This document shows positions 1 to 11,892 of a stretch of 64,000 nucleotides of DNA, one piece after another. Location: contig NW_025955149.1 of NCBI RefSeq assembly GCF_022376445.1, forward strand, positions 1-64,000. Direction: 5' to 3'. Under the pieces are notes generated by a model. The model had not been told where the DNA came from. It searched no databases and worked only from the letters and a program-made list of their open reading frames with translations. Made by a program: the position numbers and the translations under genes. Source of the stretch: Fomitopsis serialis (lineage: Eukaryota; Basidiomycota; Agaricomycetes; Polyporales; Fomitopsidaceae). Within the stretch, counting starts at the first letter, position 1; each line of letters begins with the position of its first letter.

Positions 1-420
1 GAGGTTGCGCTCAGTGCGCCGAAGGCGCACTGGGGCGAGGGCGCGCGGCGGTGCACGTGCCGGTGGGCTGGCGTGGCCTGCCCGCGGGGGTGCGCCGAAG
101 GCGCACCGAGGGCGAGGTGCATGGGCGTGGCACGCGCGGTGGCAGGCCCCGCCGCGGTGCGTCAACGGCGCACCCACCGCTCCGTGCCCGCCCAGCCTAC
201 CCAAAGCGGTATGCCCCATCCGCGCTCCAGACCCCAGCGGGATCAAGATCAGCGCGATCGCCGGCTAACCGCGCTGATCCTCCCGGCCTATCCGCAGCGA
301 GCGCTTAATGAAAATTTGCTCGCCCACGCCGCGGTGCGCCGTCGGCGCACTTCTCGCGAGCAGCCCGTCCAATCCCATCACGCCACAGTGTCCCCGGGCG
401 CTGATCGTCTCGGTTAACGC
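1..420. repeat. GC-rich block with GTGCGCC-N3-GGCGCAC palindromes
   Basis: No gene is supported here. Full 17-bp palindromes of the form GTGCGCC-NNN-GGCGCAC lie at 14-30, 90-106 and 334-350, with a degenerate copy near 160-174. The same motif recurs in the large helicase intron and in the fold-back element at 5.9-6.4 kb. Open frames through this stretch are GC-rich shadows. Confidence 0.7.
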
Positions 421-473
421 TTATCTGGATCTAAGATCCCCGTTGGCCGACATTTGATGGGACTGCTGTGGGC

Positions 474-479
474 TATAAA
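474..479 (+). promoter_or_regulatory. TATA box of the helicase gene
   Basis: TATAAA lies 79-84 bp upstream of the likely ATG at 558, followed by a pyrimidine-rich leader typical of fungal promoters. Confidence 0.5.
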
Positions 480-557
480 GCCCCTCACAACCGTCCCTTG
501 CCCCCACTTTACTCTCTTCCTGTACCGCCACCCCTGCTTCCTCGCTCCCGCTTTCGC

Positions 558-3500
558 ATGGGCGTCTGGACGCCCCAACACAACATCTTCGACCTAATGG
601 TCAGCCAACCGATCTGGTGAGTTGCGGCGCGTGGGAGGTGCTGACGCGCAAGGAGAACACCGGCCTGCCGTGGGACGAGAGTGCCGGGCCGAAGTCCGTC
701 CCGAGTTCCTGGATGGCGCACGACGGCGCCCTCCTCAAGAAGGTCCTCGCTTTCGTGTCGAGGTACCGGGCCATCGAGGGCGCGACCGCCCGCCAAGCGT
801 GCCTGAAGATCAAGAAGGACAAGGACTCGGAGGGTCGCGACGCCGTCCTCGGATGGCTTACGGAGGCCGTGAAGGAGTGGCAGATCCGCGCGCGGACGCT
901 GCAGGTGCTCGAGACCGTCGAGCTGGGCCGTATCAAACGATGCGGAACATGGAGACGATGACGGTGAGCATCGTCACAGTCGTCCAACACGTACTGACGC
1001 CACGCCCAGCTCCCCAACGTCAAGGAGTGCAACCTCGCCAGCGCGACACTCCCGGTCGTGCTCGAGCTCCTCGGCGGTGGAGCGACTTTCAGGGCCGCGA
1101 CGCCGAAGCCGTGGCCACGAAGTACGTGGGGCGGATCTTCCCGCACCTGTGGCATTCGGAGGGCAAGCGGATCGGCGACGAGGTCAAGAAGATCGACAAG
1201 TGGGTCGCCGGGATGGAGAACGACTGGGACGGTGAGTGCGCGCGTTGTGCAATGCGTGCCGCGTTAACCCTCGGTGCAGAGATCCTGAAGAAGGACAGCA
1301 AGACGATCAAGGGCGCGATGACGAGGTACTTCAAACAGGTCTCGACGCACCTCGAGGCGGCGAGGAACCTCGACAACGTCGCCGCCGTCGAGAAGTTCAA
1401 GACGCACCTGGAGAACGTCCAGAAGGTGCGCGACCAGATGAAGGACCGCTCGAAGGCGGTACCCGGTACGTCCCCTCATCGCCTCTCCTGACGACCTCTG
1501 ACCTCGTTGCAGGGCTGCCCAAGTCGGTCGTCGAGGCGCTCCAGCAGCTCGCCGACGCAAAGGAGGTCGACCAGCTCAACTTCGAGCTGGAGCGCCTCCT
1601 CGAGCAGATCGAGGACGAGGACGACGCGGAGGCACATCGGCTGCACAACCTGGACGACTTCGCGTGGGGCACCGGCGTCGAGGAGTACGAGAAGTGCACC
1701 CCCGACGAGCTCTGGGCGATGCTCGGCCGGAGCGCCGACAAGAGCATCCCTTCTTCAACCTCGTCGAGTCGACGATCGGCGTGCACGACCCGTGGTCCCC
1801 GGAGGGCATCAAGGCGCTCGAGGGCAAGGACACCATCCCGCTGGCGCCCCGCTGGCACCAGCTCGTCGGCATCGTCAAGATGCTCGACAACGTGCTGGCC
1901 GGCAAGCCGACCCTCCTCATGGACGGCGTCGGCGTCGGCAAGACCATGCAGGTCGTCGGCCTGATCTGCATGATGGCGCACTTCCGGATGCACTACGCGT
2001 CCCACGGCCACTTCCCGGGCAAGTACAGTAAGTACGTTTATGCGCGGTGAAGACAGCTACTTACCTTCTTCACAGAGAACGTCAAGTTCCCGGGCTCCGA
2101 CGACGGCAACTTCCTCGACGCCCCGCTCTCATCGTCGTGCCCGTCTCGCTCGAGACCCAGGTGCGGCTCGAATCCACCGGTACGTGTCGGCGAAGTCGTT
2201 CGACCTCATGTCGTACACCGCCCTCGTCCGCGGCAACCGGGCGGAGCAGTTCTGGGCGGCGGTCAACGCCTTCAAGCAGCCGAAGAGTCGGCAGATCGTC
2301 CTCTCGACGGTGCCGGTAAGTACACGCCCTCCTCATCCATTCCTCGCTCACAATACTTCGTAGGCGGTGTCGAAGGACAGCACCGAGGTGTTCATGCTCC
2401 CGCCTGGCGAGCCGTGGCACGCCGGATCGGAGATCCCCCGCCCCGCCCGCGAGGCTGCCGCCATCAAGGCGAAGTCGGTCTTCAGCCGCAACTGGGGGCT
2501 CGTCATCGTGGACGAGATCCACGAGATGCGCAAGCCGAATGCGGCCTTCCGCGCGGTGCGGAATCTTCGGGAGCACGCGGGCTCCATGGTAGGACTGTCG
2601 GCGACGCCGACGATCACCAGCGCGATGGTAAGTCCCACTCTCCGGATTGTAACCAAGCTCACCGTCGCTGCACAGGACCTCGTCTCCATCGGTCGCCTGA
2701 TGGGCCTCCCCCGATTCGGCGACGAGTACAAGGAGGAGCTCGCCGGTCACGGACGGCTCCTGACGCGCGCGCAGACCAAGGACCGGGCGGAGCGGCGCGA
2801 CAACAGGACCCTCCGGCGCGTCACCGCCGCCAAGGAGAGCAAGGACGGGGAGCCGTCGACGTGGAGCTCGGCCACGGCGGCGGAGACCATCACCATCATG
2901 GCCGACTACCGGAAGCGGTGGGCGGCATGGTCATCCGTCGGACGGTGACGTCCACGGACTGGCAGGGGAACGTTGTCAGTGGCTTGCCGCCCTGCAACGA
3001 CATCTCCATCATGCTCCGGCTCGCCCCGTACGAGCGCAAGGTGTCCAGTCGATCCAGGCTGAGGTCGGCCAGGACGCGAAGGGGAAAAAGGCCGCGGTGA
3101 CGGACAAGGTGAGCAAATAACTACTTGCTCGAGATGGGGTCGGTGCGCCGAAGGCCACCCCGCGCGGGGCTGCTGAGAGGTCCGGTTGGAACACCGTAAC
3201 CTCTCCTCAGTGCCCTCGTCGAGTGCGCCGTTGGCGCACCGCAGCGCAGGGTGCGCTTGCCAGCCACCCATGCGCCACCTCGGGCGGTTCGCTGGCGTAC
3301 AGCTGCAGTGAGCCAACGGCGCACCCCTCGCGGAGGCGCGGGTCTCACAGGCCGGCGCTGCCGCGGTGCGCCAATGGCTCACTGCCCGCCAGTGGATCAG
3401 TCCTGTGTGGCACCCGCGGACCCCTCGCGCCGCGGTGCGCCAATGGCTCACTGGACGGCCGTGCCTTCTCACGGCCACTGTCGTGATTTTCCTTCCCCCT

Positions 3501-5780
3501 CGCGCGGGTGCGCCGATGGCGCACCTGTCGCCAGTCTTTCAGTGGCTGACAATTTTCACTCACAGAACTTCTACGTGGACATTCGCCGGACGATGTTCCA
3601 CTTCTCGATGGCCCGGCACCCCCCGCCCGACGCGAAGATTCCGGCACGCGCGAGGACTTCGAGGCCATCCCGACGGCCAAGCTCATGGCCCTCGTCGACC
3701 TGCTCGAGAACCACAGCAAGCCGAAGGCCCCCCCGATGCGGAACGACCCGGAGCTCGATGGCGTCCCCCTCTCCAAGCTCCCCGAGTTCCCGGACTCCAA
3801 CCGCCTGGTCCCCGACGAGGACTACGTGTACGTCTCGTACTCGGGGACGAGCCGGACAAGATCGTCATCTATTCGACGTTCCCGTCGAATAACATCGTGC
3901 TCGAGAACGTAAGTTTTCTTTTTGTAATCCTTCAATCCTTTTCTCACCCGTCTTAGTTGTTCGCGGCCTACGGCTTCAAGCCGTCTTCATCCACGGCTCG
4001 CTGTCCGCCAAGCAGCGCGCTGAAGAGGTCGAGAAGTTCCGGAAATCGACTTGGGGTGGCAAAACCATCCTGGTCATGTCTGGCGTCGGCGCGACGGGGC
4101 TCAACATCGCGTGGGCCAACGTCATCATCTTCCTGGTGCGTTGTCTCTTCCTTTCTCATCCTTCTCTCATCCGGTGCCAGGACACCACGTGGTCGGCGCA
4201 GTCCGACGAGCAGGCGATCGGGCGGATCCACCGCTTCGGGCAGATGCGCGACGTCTTCGTCTACCGCATCGTCGTCACCGAGTCGGTGGACGTCGCCCTC
4301 AACAACATCGCCTGGGACAAGGGCGTGATGCACATCGCGTTCATCACCCCGGGCTTGACCTCGGTAAGTACCATGTAATTCTTTTGAAATCCACTCTGAC
4401 TCGTCATTCAGCGAGCTCGAGGCAGCGGATGCTCGGCGCGGCGGTCCTCGACCTGCTCGACTTGGAGGCCGCCGAGGACAACGAGTACGTCAAGTCCGAC
4501 GTCGAGGAGGAGGACGAGGAGGAGGAGGACGAGGACGACGAGCCGGCCCCGAAGCGCAAGGGCAAGGGCAAGGGAGGGCGGTCGAGAAAAAGACTCCCGC
4601 CCCCAAGAAGCCCTCCAAGAAGGCCGCCGGCGAGGGCTCTGCGCCGAAGAAGGCGTCCAAGAAGACGCCGGCGAAGGCTCTGCGCCGAAGAAGGCGAGCA
4701 AGTCCACGGCCGACCAGGAGGCGTCGACCTCGAAGCAGCCCGCGGCGGAGTCGACGGACGCGGCGCCCAAGCGCCCTCGCCCCAAGCCGAGGATGAGGAA
4801 GGCGGTCCCCGAGCCCACCCCTGAGGTCTCCCCTCAGCCTGAGGAGACGGCTGCCCCCGCCCCCAAGACCTCGCGCAAGAAGGGGCCGAAGTCGCGCGCC
4901 CTCATCTCGGACAGCGACGAGGACACTCCGGCAGTCCAGGCGCCGGCCTCCCGCCTCGAGGAGACTGCCCCCGCCGCCGAGGAGACTGCCCCCGCCGCTG
5001 AGGACCCTGCCACGGCTCAGGCCCCTCAGCCCTCCTCCGAGTCGAGCGCAGCCCCCGCCCCCATCCCGGACACGTCCGCGGCCGGCGAGAACCCGTCGAC
5101 TCCATGGACGTCGACCCCCAGGTCCCCGCGCCGCCGCCCCCGCCTTCGTCGATCCCGCCGCCGCTCCCGCCTTCGTCGATCCCGCCCCCGGTCCCCGCCT
5201 CGCCCTTCGCCCCCCGCCGCCCGTGGTGTCACGCCACACAACACCAATCGCACCTGTACTCTCTCCTCACAGTGCGCGTGACACCCCCGGCCAGCTGGAT
5301 CCCTCGCTGTGGTTCCGCTCGCCGACGCGCTCGCCGACTCGCCCCCCTGCCGTCCCTCCGACCATCGCCGCGGTGTCGTCCCAGCTGGGCTCGACTTCGC
5401 TCTCCCGTGCCCCGTCCGCCCCGCCCTTCGTCGACGACATGAACGTCGACGACATGATCGTCGACCAGGAGCCCGTCGTGCCCGAGGTCCCGGAGGCTGG
5501 CCCGTCCGACTTGCGCGGTCGTTCGACGAGCTCGCGCTCTGAGTCGACTCGGCCGTCGTCTCCGCTGTCGTCGGCCTCGTCGGCGTCCCCGACCCCCCGC
5601 AAGCCGAAGCGCGCTCGCGAGCCCAGCAGCAGCCCGCCCAAACCTGACGCAGCCCCGCGTCGCTCGAATCGGAAGGCCGCCCCGGTGAATCGGTTGCAGG
5701 CGGGCCCGGCGGGACGCGAGGAGCGTACTCCTGGTGCCGGCGCCGCGGATGCTCGCCAGAAGAAGCGGTCGAAGAAGTGA
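558..5780 (+). CDS. SNF2-type DNA-dependent ATPase/helicase, multi-exon
   Basis: Probable nuclear SNF2-family ATPase acting on chromatin or DNA. In order: Walker A GVGVGKT (about 1927-1947), motif II DEIH (about 2512-2523), motif III LSATP (about 2596-2610), then GATGLN (about 4090-4107) and QAIGRIHRFGQ (about 4210-4242), which match SNF2 motifs V and VI. The C-terminal ~430 residues are low complexity: an acidic Glu/Asp stretch, Lys-rich and Ala/Pro/Ser-rich segments, ending Lys/Arg-rich (KKRSKK). At least nine GT-AG introns are visible, most 45-55 nt; the one at 3109-3565 is 457 nt and full of palindromes. The frame breaks near 600, 1748, 2127, 2165, 2925, 3043, 3647, 3846 and 3978; most are repaired by one extra G or C, so I read these as sequence errors. 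The start is inferred: ATG 558 and ATG 597 both need one such correction. A decayed copy remains possible. Confidence 0.8.
3109..3565 (+). repeat. Palindrome-rich 457-bp intron in the helicase gene
   Basis: The intron has a GTGAGC donor and CACAG acceptor and joins frames either side of the conserved helicase core. It holds several copies of the GTGCGCC-NNN-GGCGCAC family (near 3150, 3230, 3310, 3365, 3437 and 3510), some degenerate with TGGCTCAC as the right half. It is about ten times longer than the other introns of the gene, so an insertion of repeats is the simplest explanation. Confidence 0.6.
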
Positions 5781-5924
5781 GCTCGTCGTCCTGTCGCGTG
5801 GCCGCGTTTTTTAGTATCATCTCATGTACAATGTAATGACTGTTATGACGAATTGTATTGCTTGTATGACTGACTTGAGTAAGACTGAGACTAAGAATGA
5901 GAACACTACGAATAAGAGGACTAC

Positions 5925-6427
5925 GAATAAGAAGAGGGTGGCCGCAACGCTAAGTCCGTCAGTCGAAGGCACCTTCGTGAGGAACGGGCAGGGACTGGTG
6001 AGCCGACGGCGCACCCGCGCGGGAGGGAGCCTGCATGACCGCCCCGCCACGCTGCAGTGCGCCGTCGGCGCACCCCGAGGAGGCGGCGAGCGGGGTGCAC
6101 TCGGCCCGCCCTGTCCGCCGCAGCCGGCTCGCGGGGCCGGTGTGAGCAGGTCGTCACCGCTAGTGCGCCATCGGCGCACCCCTCCGCGGTGACTCTCATG
6201 CTCACACCGGCCCCGTGTTCGCCTGGCTTTTGGCGGCCAGTGGCGACCCTGTGCACCCCGCTCGCCGCCTCCTCGGGGTGCGCCGACGGCGCACTGCAGC
6301 GTGGCGGGGCGGTCATGCGGGCTCCCTCCCGCGCGGGTGCGCCGTCGGCTCACCAGTCCCTGCCCGTCCGTGCCGTGGCTGCTCAACCACTTCTGGACTT
6401 GTCGCCGCGTCCACCCTCTTCTTATTC
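5925..6427. repeat. ~500-bp fold-back (near-perfect inverted repeat) element
   Basis: The left half (5925-6170) reads as the reverse complement of the right half (6172-6427). The centre is the palindrome GTGCGCC-ATC-GGCGCAC at 6163-6179. Outer ends match as GAATAAGAAGAGGGTGG and its complement. Both strands encode almost the same peptide (both contain GQGLVSRRRTRAGGS), which shows the symmetry independently. Arms diverge most at 5945-5985 and 6370-6410. It lies 145 bp past the helicase stop and contains four further copies of the 17-bp palindrome. I see no gene. Confidence 0.85.
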
Positions 6428-6512
6428 CCATTTGCTCTCCCCTCTCTCGTTCGTCCACCGTGACGCGCGTCCACGTGCTCAAAGTCCAGGCGCTAAACGG
6501 AATTAGCGCCCA

Positions 6513-6524
6513 TTAGGGTTAGGG
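6513..6524 (+). repeat. Interstitial telomere-like TTAGGGTTAGGG
   Basis: Two perfect TTAGGG units just beyond the fold-back element. The match is short and could be chance. Confidence 0.4.
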
Positions 6525-6589
6525 CTTGTGGCGAACCTAGCCGTCCAGGTTGCTTGTTTTCGTCTCATAACCTAAGCCTTCAGTTGCGC

Positions 6590-6800
6590 CGTGCTCCATT
6601 TCTTCGGCTTCGGGGCTTCGTCAGTGAAGATCTCATTGTCATGTACTCGAGAGTGCAGTTCCTTGGCGGCAGCCGGAGTGTTGTCAGCGGTCTTCGCGAT
6701 GAGCGCGTATTGAGTCACAGTGAACTGTTGGAGATCGTATATACCGACCATAGCGATGCGAGCGACAGAGGGATCGATAACAGGCAGCGCGAGTCAAAGT
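6590..6800 (-). pseudogene. Relic of the N-terminal domain of the double-CxxC gene
   Basis: The minus strand reads ARIAMVGIYDLQQF and then a segment ending HDNEIFTDEAPKPKKW. This aligns with ARITMVGTYDLQQF and HNMYIFTDLPPQPSEW in the minus-strand gene ending at 8882. The frame is open over about 70 codons, but I see no continuation on either side, so it is a truncated paralogue. Function of the domain is unknown to me. Confidence 0.6.
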
Positions 6801-6977
6801 GACACGCGCGTTGCGTGCGTCCGGCTGCATCCGTGACAACACGTGCGAGCCAGTCGTGACCGCACGTGCACAACGCGACGCGCGATCACGTTCGCCGGAC
6901 GACTTGCTCACGTGTATCCGCATTCGCGCCACAGCGCGAGTGCGGGTAACAGCCCTACACCAATGTAGACCGTAATT

Positions 6978-7013
6978 TTACCCGCACTCGCGCCGTGGCG
7001 CGAGTGCGGGTAA
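6978..7013. repeat. 34-bp perfect palindrome (TACCCGCACTCGCGCC family)
   Basis: TACCCGCACTCGCGCC, a short centre, then the exact reverse complement. A half copy precedes it at 6938-6952. It is the first of about twenty copies between 6.9 and 17.3 kb. Confidence 0.85.
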
Positions 7014-7180
7014 GCGTACAGTTCACGTACAGTCTCGCGCGGATGAGTTGGACCCCATAGTACTAATCCAGTATTAAACACGATCTTGCTTAATCGGGCA
7101 GCGGTCTACCGCGCGGATCAGCTGATCGGCCTCGCGAGGCCTGCACTTCCCGCACATCTAATCATCACTCACCACAGAGC

Positions 7181-8426
7181 ATGGAACCAAATGTGCCAGA
7201 CGAGACGTCCGGTATGTAATGCACTCCTGTGTTGCGCGATCATGGATCTTATAATAGACGTAGGGCGCGGTACGGTCAACGCGTCTAGAGGCCCCAGCGC
7301 GACGGATGACTTCGTTGCAATTGTGAGAGGAACACCTTGATACTTGCCGATGTATTTTGCTGACCGTCGCACATGCCAGTTGACCGGTGACCTCCGGTGC
7401 GCATGCTGCAAGAAAGACAACCTCCAGCAGTGCAAGATACGCGCAAGGAGTGTAAGGTGTCAGTACTGCCAAGACACGCGCAAGCGGAAGTGTACCATAA
7501 GTGTGAGTTGGTCAACAATGACGCGTTCGCACCGGCCGACATCACATCGTTTCACTCGTAGAACTACATTCGCCTGGGCCTCATCACCGTGGCCGAAGAT
7601 GGTACCGCGACGTACGCGCCAAATGAAGAAACCGAGAACATGGAGGTTCCGGCAGGCATGCGCAAGAAGTGGCTCAGCGTCCCCAAGAAAGCTCCACAGA
7701 CCGGGAGGCGCGGATCCACGCACAAGGGAAAAGCCGTTGCGTCGCGGGCCCAACGCAGCTCGCGTGACGAGAGTGAGAGGTCTGACACGTCGCTGCGTGC
7801 GGGGCCCAGCCGCAAGCGCCGTCGGCGCACCTCTGATGCTACGTCTTTCGTACCGGTACGTCGATTTACACTCGCTACTTCCTCTCACTCACCTTCCGAT
7901 TCAGTCCGATGCTTCGCGCTCGCCCGCGAGCGTTCGGCCCACCAGTAGCAATGAAAGTGTCGACGAGTTGGACGAGGATGCGGACGGGGGCACAGGTGCG
8001 GTAGGAGTCACCGCCACGGACGAGGACGAGATCGACGGTGAAGATGATAGTGCCGAGGATGACACGGAGGATAGCGAAGCGGAGAAAGAGGCAAATGATC
8101 GCGAGGTTAGGGCCGAGCCGGAGCTCACTCGCAAATGGCTCAGCAAGCCGCGAAGGAGCACGGGGATGGACCGGTACGAGCTCGCGGCTGAAGAAGCCAG
8201 TCTCGCGACAGACCGCAGCAAGCTCGCCTTGGAGATTGCGAAGGCCGGCGGGGACAATGCGCATTACGCCGCCAACAAGGTAGAGGCGGCGGAGCGCAGG
8301 GTCGCTGTTCTCGAGCGCAAGGTCGCAAAGCTCGAGAGCGACCTTGAGGACAGCAACCAGCGCACCGCGACGCTCGAGTCCCGCCTCGCGAAGCTCTCGA
8401 AGGACGTCAGGAAGATGCGGAAGTGA
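7181..8426 (+). CDS. Cysteine-rich double-CxxC protein with C-terminal coiled coil, unknown function
   Basis: Not a named family to me. The exon starting at 7380 encodes a zinc-binding-like module: C-x2-C, a nearby Cys, then C-x2-C followed by TRKRKC. A basic Ser-rich linker follows (exon ~7561-7857, containing RKRRRR, a possible nuclear signal), then an exon (~7905-8426) with an acidic Asp/Glu stretch and about 100 residues of heptad-like coiled coil, stop at 8426. Introns at ~7502-7560 and ~7858-7904 are clear GT-AG. The 5' end is uncertain: ATG 7181 with a donor at 7212 does not join the 7380 exon in phase, so either a base is missing or the start lies elsewhere. Layout (Cys module, Ser-rich, coiled coil) matches the minus-strand gene ending at 8882. 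Confidence 0.6.
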
Positions 8427-8448
8427 CTTGTATTGAAAACGGTGCAAC

Positions 8449-8728
8449 TACCCGCACTCGCGCCACGGCGCGAACGCGGGTAACACCATCGCATCCCTTC
8501 ACATTGTCGTTACCCGCGTTCGCGCCGTGGCGCGAACGCGGGTAGATCGATTCACTCGTGACACTGCGCGTAACTACTGTAAATGTATTTGTTGACTGTG
8601 GGAGGTCGTAGTATCGCTCGCTAAAATGAATGAATTGACGTGATCGTACCTGCCGTTTGGAACCATCAAAATCCGTCGAGCTGCCGCAGATTTGTACCCG
8701 CACTCGCGCCACGGCGCGAGTGCGGGTA
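8449..8728. repeat. Three palindromes of the TACCCGC family
   Basis: Copies at 8449-8482 (arms imperfect), 8511-8544 (TACCCGCGTTCGCGCC variant, perfect) and 8695-8728 (perfect). They begin 22 bp after the stop of the preceding gene. The rest of 8427-8833 holds nothing recognisable. Confidence 0.85.
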
Positions 8729-8881
8729 GCATGTTAATTATTCGCACGTCTCAGATCGTTGATCGAGTGCGCGTAGTTCGGTGGTCAGATAAATGAAACA
8801 ATATGTGGGCATGCTCAAGAAGTGGTAGTACATGTGGTTTACATACATGCAGGATGCGATACACTATCCCGACCTTCCTAC

Positions 8882-10644
8882 TCAATCATCTTCATCACCC
8901 CCGTACCGAGCACGTTTCTTCTTCGTCGCCTGAAGGGCACCCCGCAATCTCGCGACCTCGTTGATGAGCCGCGCGATCACCCCCTGATGGACGTTCAATC
9001 GTTCGGCCATAGGGAGATCCGATGATCGCTTGACATCGCGGATGATCGCATTGGTGTCGAGCTCGTTGAGTTTGCCTGTACCAGCATGAGTGTTCCGTTT
9101 CTCAATCAAAGAATGAACACTTACGTCTCGCGACACGATGGGCTCCAAAGCTCGAAGGCCCAGCACCCGCGTCAACACTGCTTGATGTTCCTGGCGACAC
9201 AGGATCCACGTCCATCATCTGCGCCACTGAGACGGTCGATGGGCTTGCAGAAGAAGCGGGCGACTGCGACTGTGCAGATGCGATACGCCCAGCCGGCAGC
9301 GGGGATGATGAGTCGGATACAACGTTGGGCGGCGATGCGGGCGTCGAGCGAGTGACAGAACGCGAGGGCGAATGCGATGGAGAAGGCGCGGGCGAACGCG
9401 ATGACGAGCGTGCACGTGGTAGAGAGTCGGGTGCGGAATTATTCTGCAGCACAGGTGCCAGGGACGCGCGCGGCGAGTCAACCGCCTCAGAGGCTCGTTG
9501 GTCCTGTAGCGAGTGAGCGCGTCACAGAGAAAGACAGAAATACAACATGACTTACCGTGAGCGAGCAGTTGACCTTCCTCCTCATACAGCGGTGACAGCA
9601 CGTCTTCGCGAAGGGCACCCTACACTCATCTCGCCGTCATTCACACACCGCTTGCACCGCGCGGCCTCGACCAGCTTACAAGTCAGTAAGCATTGGCTGC
9701 GATTGAGATAAAAAGGAACCACGTACCACGTTGTCGAGCATTGGCGGCAGCGGGGAATGCTCCCTGGGGCTGCGATGCCTTCGTTGTTCTTCCCTTGCCG
9801 TGGCGCGCTCTGCGTCCGACACACGGCTGAAGTCGAAGTCGTTGGCCTCATGTGAGAGAGGCGGTCCACCTGGGATTGATCGAGCGACTGGTCAGTGCGG
9901 CTGGCCAATGGAGAGCGGTAAGCAACCGCTTACCGGACCTGACACGGTCGTTGCCTGCAGTCGAGCAGCTCGCGCGTGAGTCCATAGTCGCGCAACACAT
10001 GAGGACTTACGGATCCACCACTGCTTCAAGAACAGCGCGAGAGACGCGCTCCTGGTCTCGCGCGAGCTGTCCTCTTCGAGGGTGACGTACGGTATGCGCC
10101 TCCACATGAAGTATTCCTCCATCGTGTTCGGGAAGTTGCCCTCTGCGGTCCGGTACTGCCATTGAAGCAGGTCGCGAGCACAAGGGGGAACTGGTCATAT
10201 TGATTTGACTGTTTCAGCGACATGAGCCACGGGTCGGTCTGTCAACGTGTCGTTTAGCGCGGCGGTATCTCGCGGCAACACGAAAGCTTGACTTACCAGG
10301 ATGTGGTGCTGGACGATGTACTGGAATGCGTCCCACGAGACAGCGCTGTTGAGCAACGACCGCAACAGGCGGTTGAGCGCCTTGAGTTGCTTAGCGGTCC
10401 ATTCGCTGGGCTGCGGCGGTAAGTCCGTGAAAATGTACATGTTGTGCACGCGGCCAAAAGCCGCTTTCCGCGTGTTGTCCGTGAGGTCAGCGTGATTGAT
10501 GGTGAATGCGCACTGAGCAAGCGCAAATTGTTGGAGGTCGTAGGTACCGACCATAGTGATGCGAGCAAGATTGACAGTGGGATTGGGCAGTGGAAACGGC
10601 AGCGGTGCGGACAGACCAGTCCACACGGCGCGCACGCGCTGCAC
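8882..10644 (-). CDS. Double-CxxC cysteine-rich protein with coiled coil, copy 1 (full length, likely one-base error)
   Basis: Function unknown. The N-terminal exon (10644-~10284) has MVGTYDLQQF and a predicted helical region ending VQHHIL. After a GT-AG intron the next exon contains NTMEEYFMWRRIPYVTLEED. Further exons carry a CRQC motif, then CKRC...C...CHRC-MRRKVNC, a Ser/Pro-rich stretch with MMDVDPVSP, and a final exon ending in a short coiled coil and GGDEDD, stop at 8882. Near 9634 one G is missing relative to copy 2 (TCGCCGTC against TCGCCCGTC on the + strand), which breaks the Cys module here but not in copy 2. A second G/C-run break is likely near 10188. ATG 10644 is the farthest start; MVGTYD (about 10554) is an alternative. 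Confidence 0.55.
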
Positions 10645-10702
10645 GCCTGGTTGAAGCGATACACCACGTGCGAGAAGCGATGCTGGTGCTCACGTGTACT
10701 CT

Positions 10703-10974
10703 TACCCGCAATCGCGCCGTGGCGCAATTGCGGATAACATACTCGGAGTACCCTACCAGGGGCATCCTTTGAATTAAATTCCTTGATTGCCTGGCACTCT
10801 GCTTACTATACAAAATAATATTATACTTGCACCTACGTTTACGTCCCAGAAAACCTTGACACAAACAGTGCACTTACCCGCGTTCGCGGGTAAAGAGCAT
10901 TCACAAGTACGTCTGAGAGTCTCTCAGAACAGTGCACAGTACCTGTGTTCGCGCCGTGGCGCAAGCGCGGGTAG
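10703..10974. repeat. TACCCGC-family palindromes upstream of the CxxC gene
   Basis: Copies at 10703-10735 (CCGCAATCGCGCC variant) and 10941-10974, with a shorter fold (TTACCCGCG/CGCGGGTAA) at 10873-10893. These lie just 5' of the minus-strand gene. Confidence 0.75.
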
Positions 10975-11667
10975 ACGATGAAAACAAGGACAGTGTGCCT
11001 ATTCGCAATCGCGCGGATAGAAACACACAGGGCGCACCGATAGGGTGCCGCAATGATCATCGAGGCGTACCCAGTAATACGAGCAACAGCCCGGGCAGGT
11101 GGTTTGATGCACACTCTCGAGCGAGTCCTGTCGCGAGCAACCCGTCGGTATGGCGAATCATCCAGAACATCGGGAGGTGAGCTTGTCGTGTGTCTCGAAA
11201 CAAGGACACTCTGCTGATGTATACTCGTCTGCCGCGTTATCAACTTGCGGGCGACCGTGTTTCGCACTCACAGAGGTCATCTTGCGTGCACGTACCTTAC
11301 GCGCGCACAATCTCCGTGTCGGCTGTCTTCATGCGCAGGTACGCACATCACCCCAGGGTGCGGTGGGCTTGCTGGATGTAAAAGAGAGGGAGGCAGGAGG
11401 CAGGAGAGGCGGGAGATGGTGGTTGTGGGCAGGAGATCGTGTGAGCGCCCGTCGGTGGCTGAGCAGGTGGCTGACGTGATCTCGCCTGCCCTGTCACTGC
11501 ACATCACTGACACACAACACGGAATGGACGCTGCATGCGGAGGGTGTAATGGATGATGTGGTACACCACAGATGCATGCCCTCTGTGGCACACGAGCAAG
11601 TCGGTGGGTGCCTGTGAGATCGGGCGGGCGCTCGGACTTGCCAAACAAGGCAATGGATGTGCGGACT

Positions 11668-11827
11668 CATCCGCAATCGCGCCATGGCGCGATTGCGGGT
11701 AAGGGTGACTGGCAGAAGGCAGTCGCAGACTCAAACGGAGACTGCATGTTACCCGCGTTCGCGTCATGACGCGAACGCGGGTAAGAGTACCTCGCATCCG
11801 CAGTCGCGCCATGGCGCGAACGCGGGT
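11668..11827. repeat. Cluster of three TACCCGC-family palindromes
   Basis: Three folds at about 11668-11702, 11748-11784 and 11793-11827, with centres CATG or TCATGA. The same cluster, almost unchanged, is at 15677-15838. Apart from these and the G-rich tandem at 11893-11921 I see nothing genic in 10975-12259. Confidence 0.8.
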
Positions 11828-11892
11828 TAATGCACGCTGAGATTCATGCTGCGAGGGTGAGACGTTTAATGCTCAGAACGTGAAAATGCCTT

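Noticed and set aside
5104..5280. Separate Pro-rich gene inside the helicase tail
   Set aside because: It is the helicase C-terminal low-complexity region read in a shifted frame; a GT-AG intron at about 5223-5274 connects it to the final exon.
6513..6524. True internal telomere or chromosome fusion point
   Set aside because: Only two TTAGGG units without degenerate flanking units; chance is an adequate explanation.
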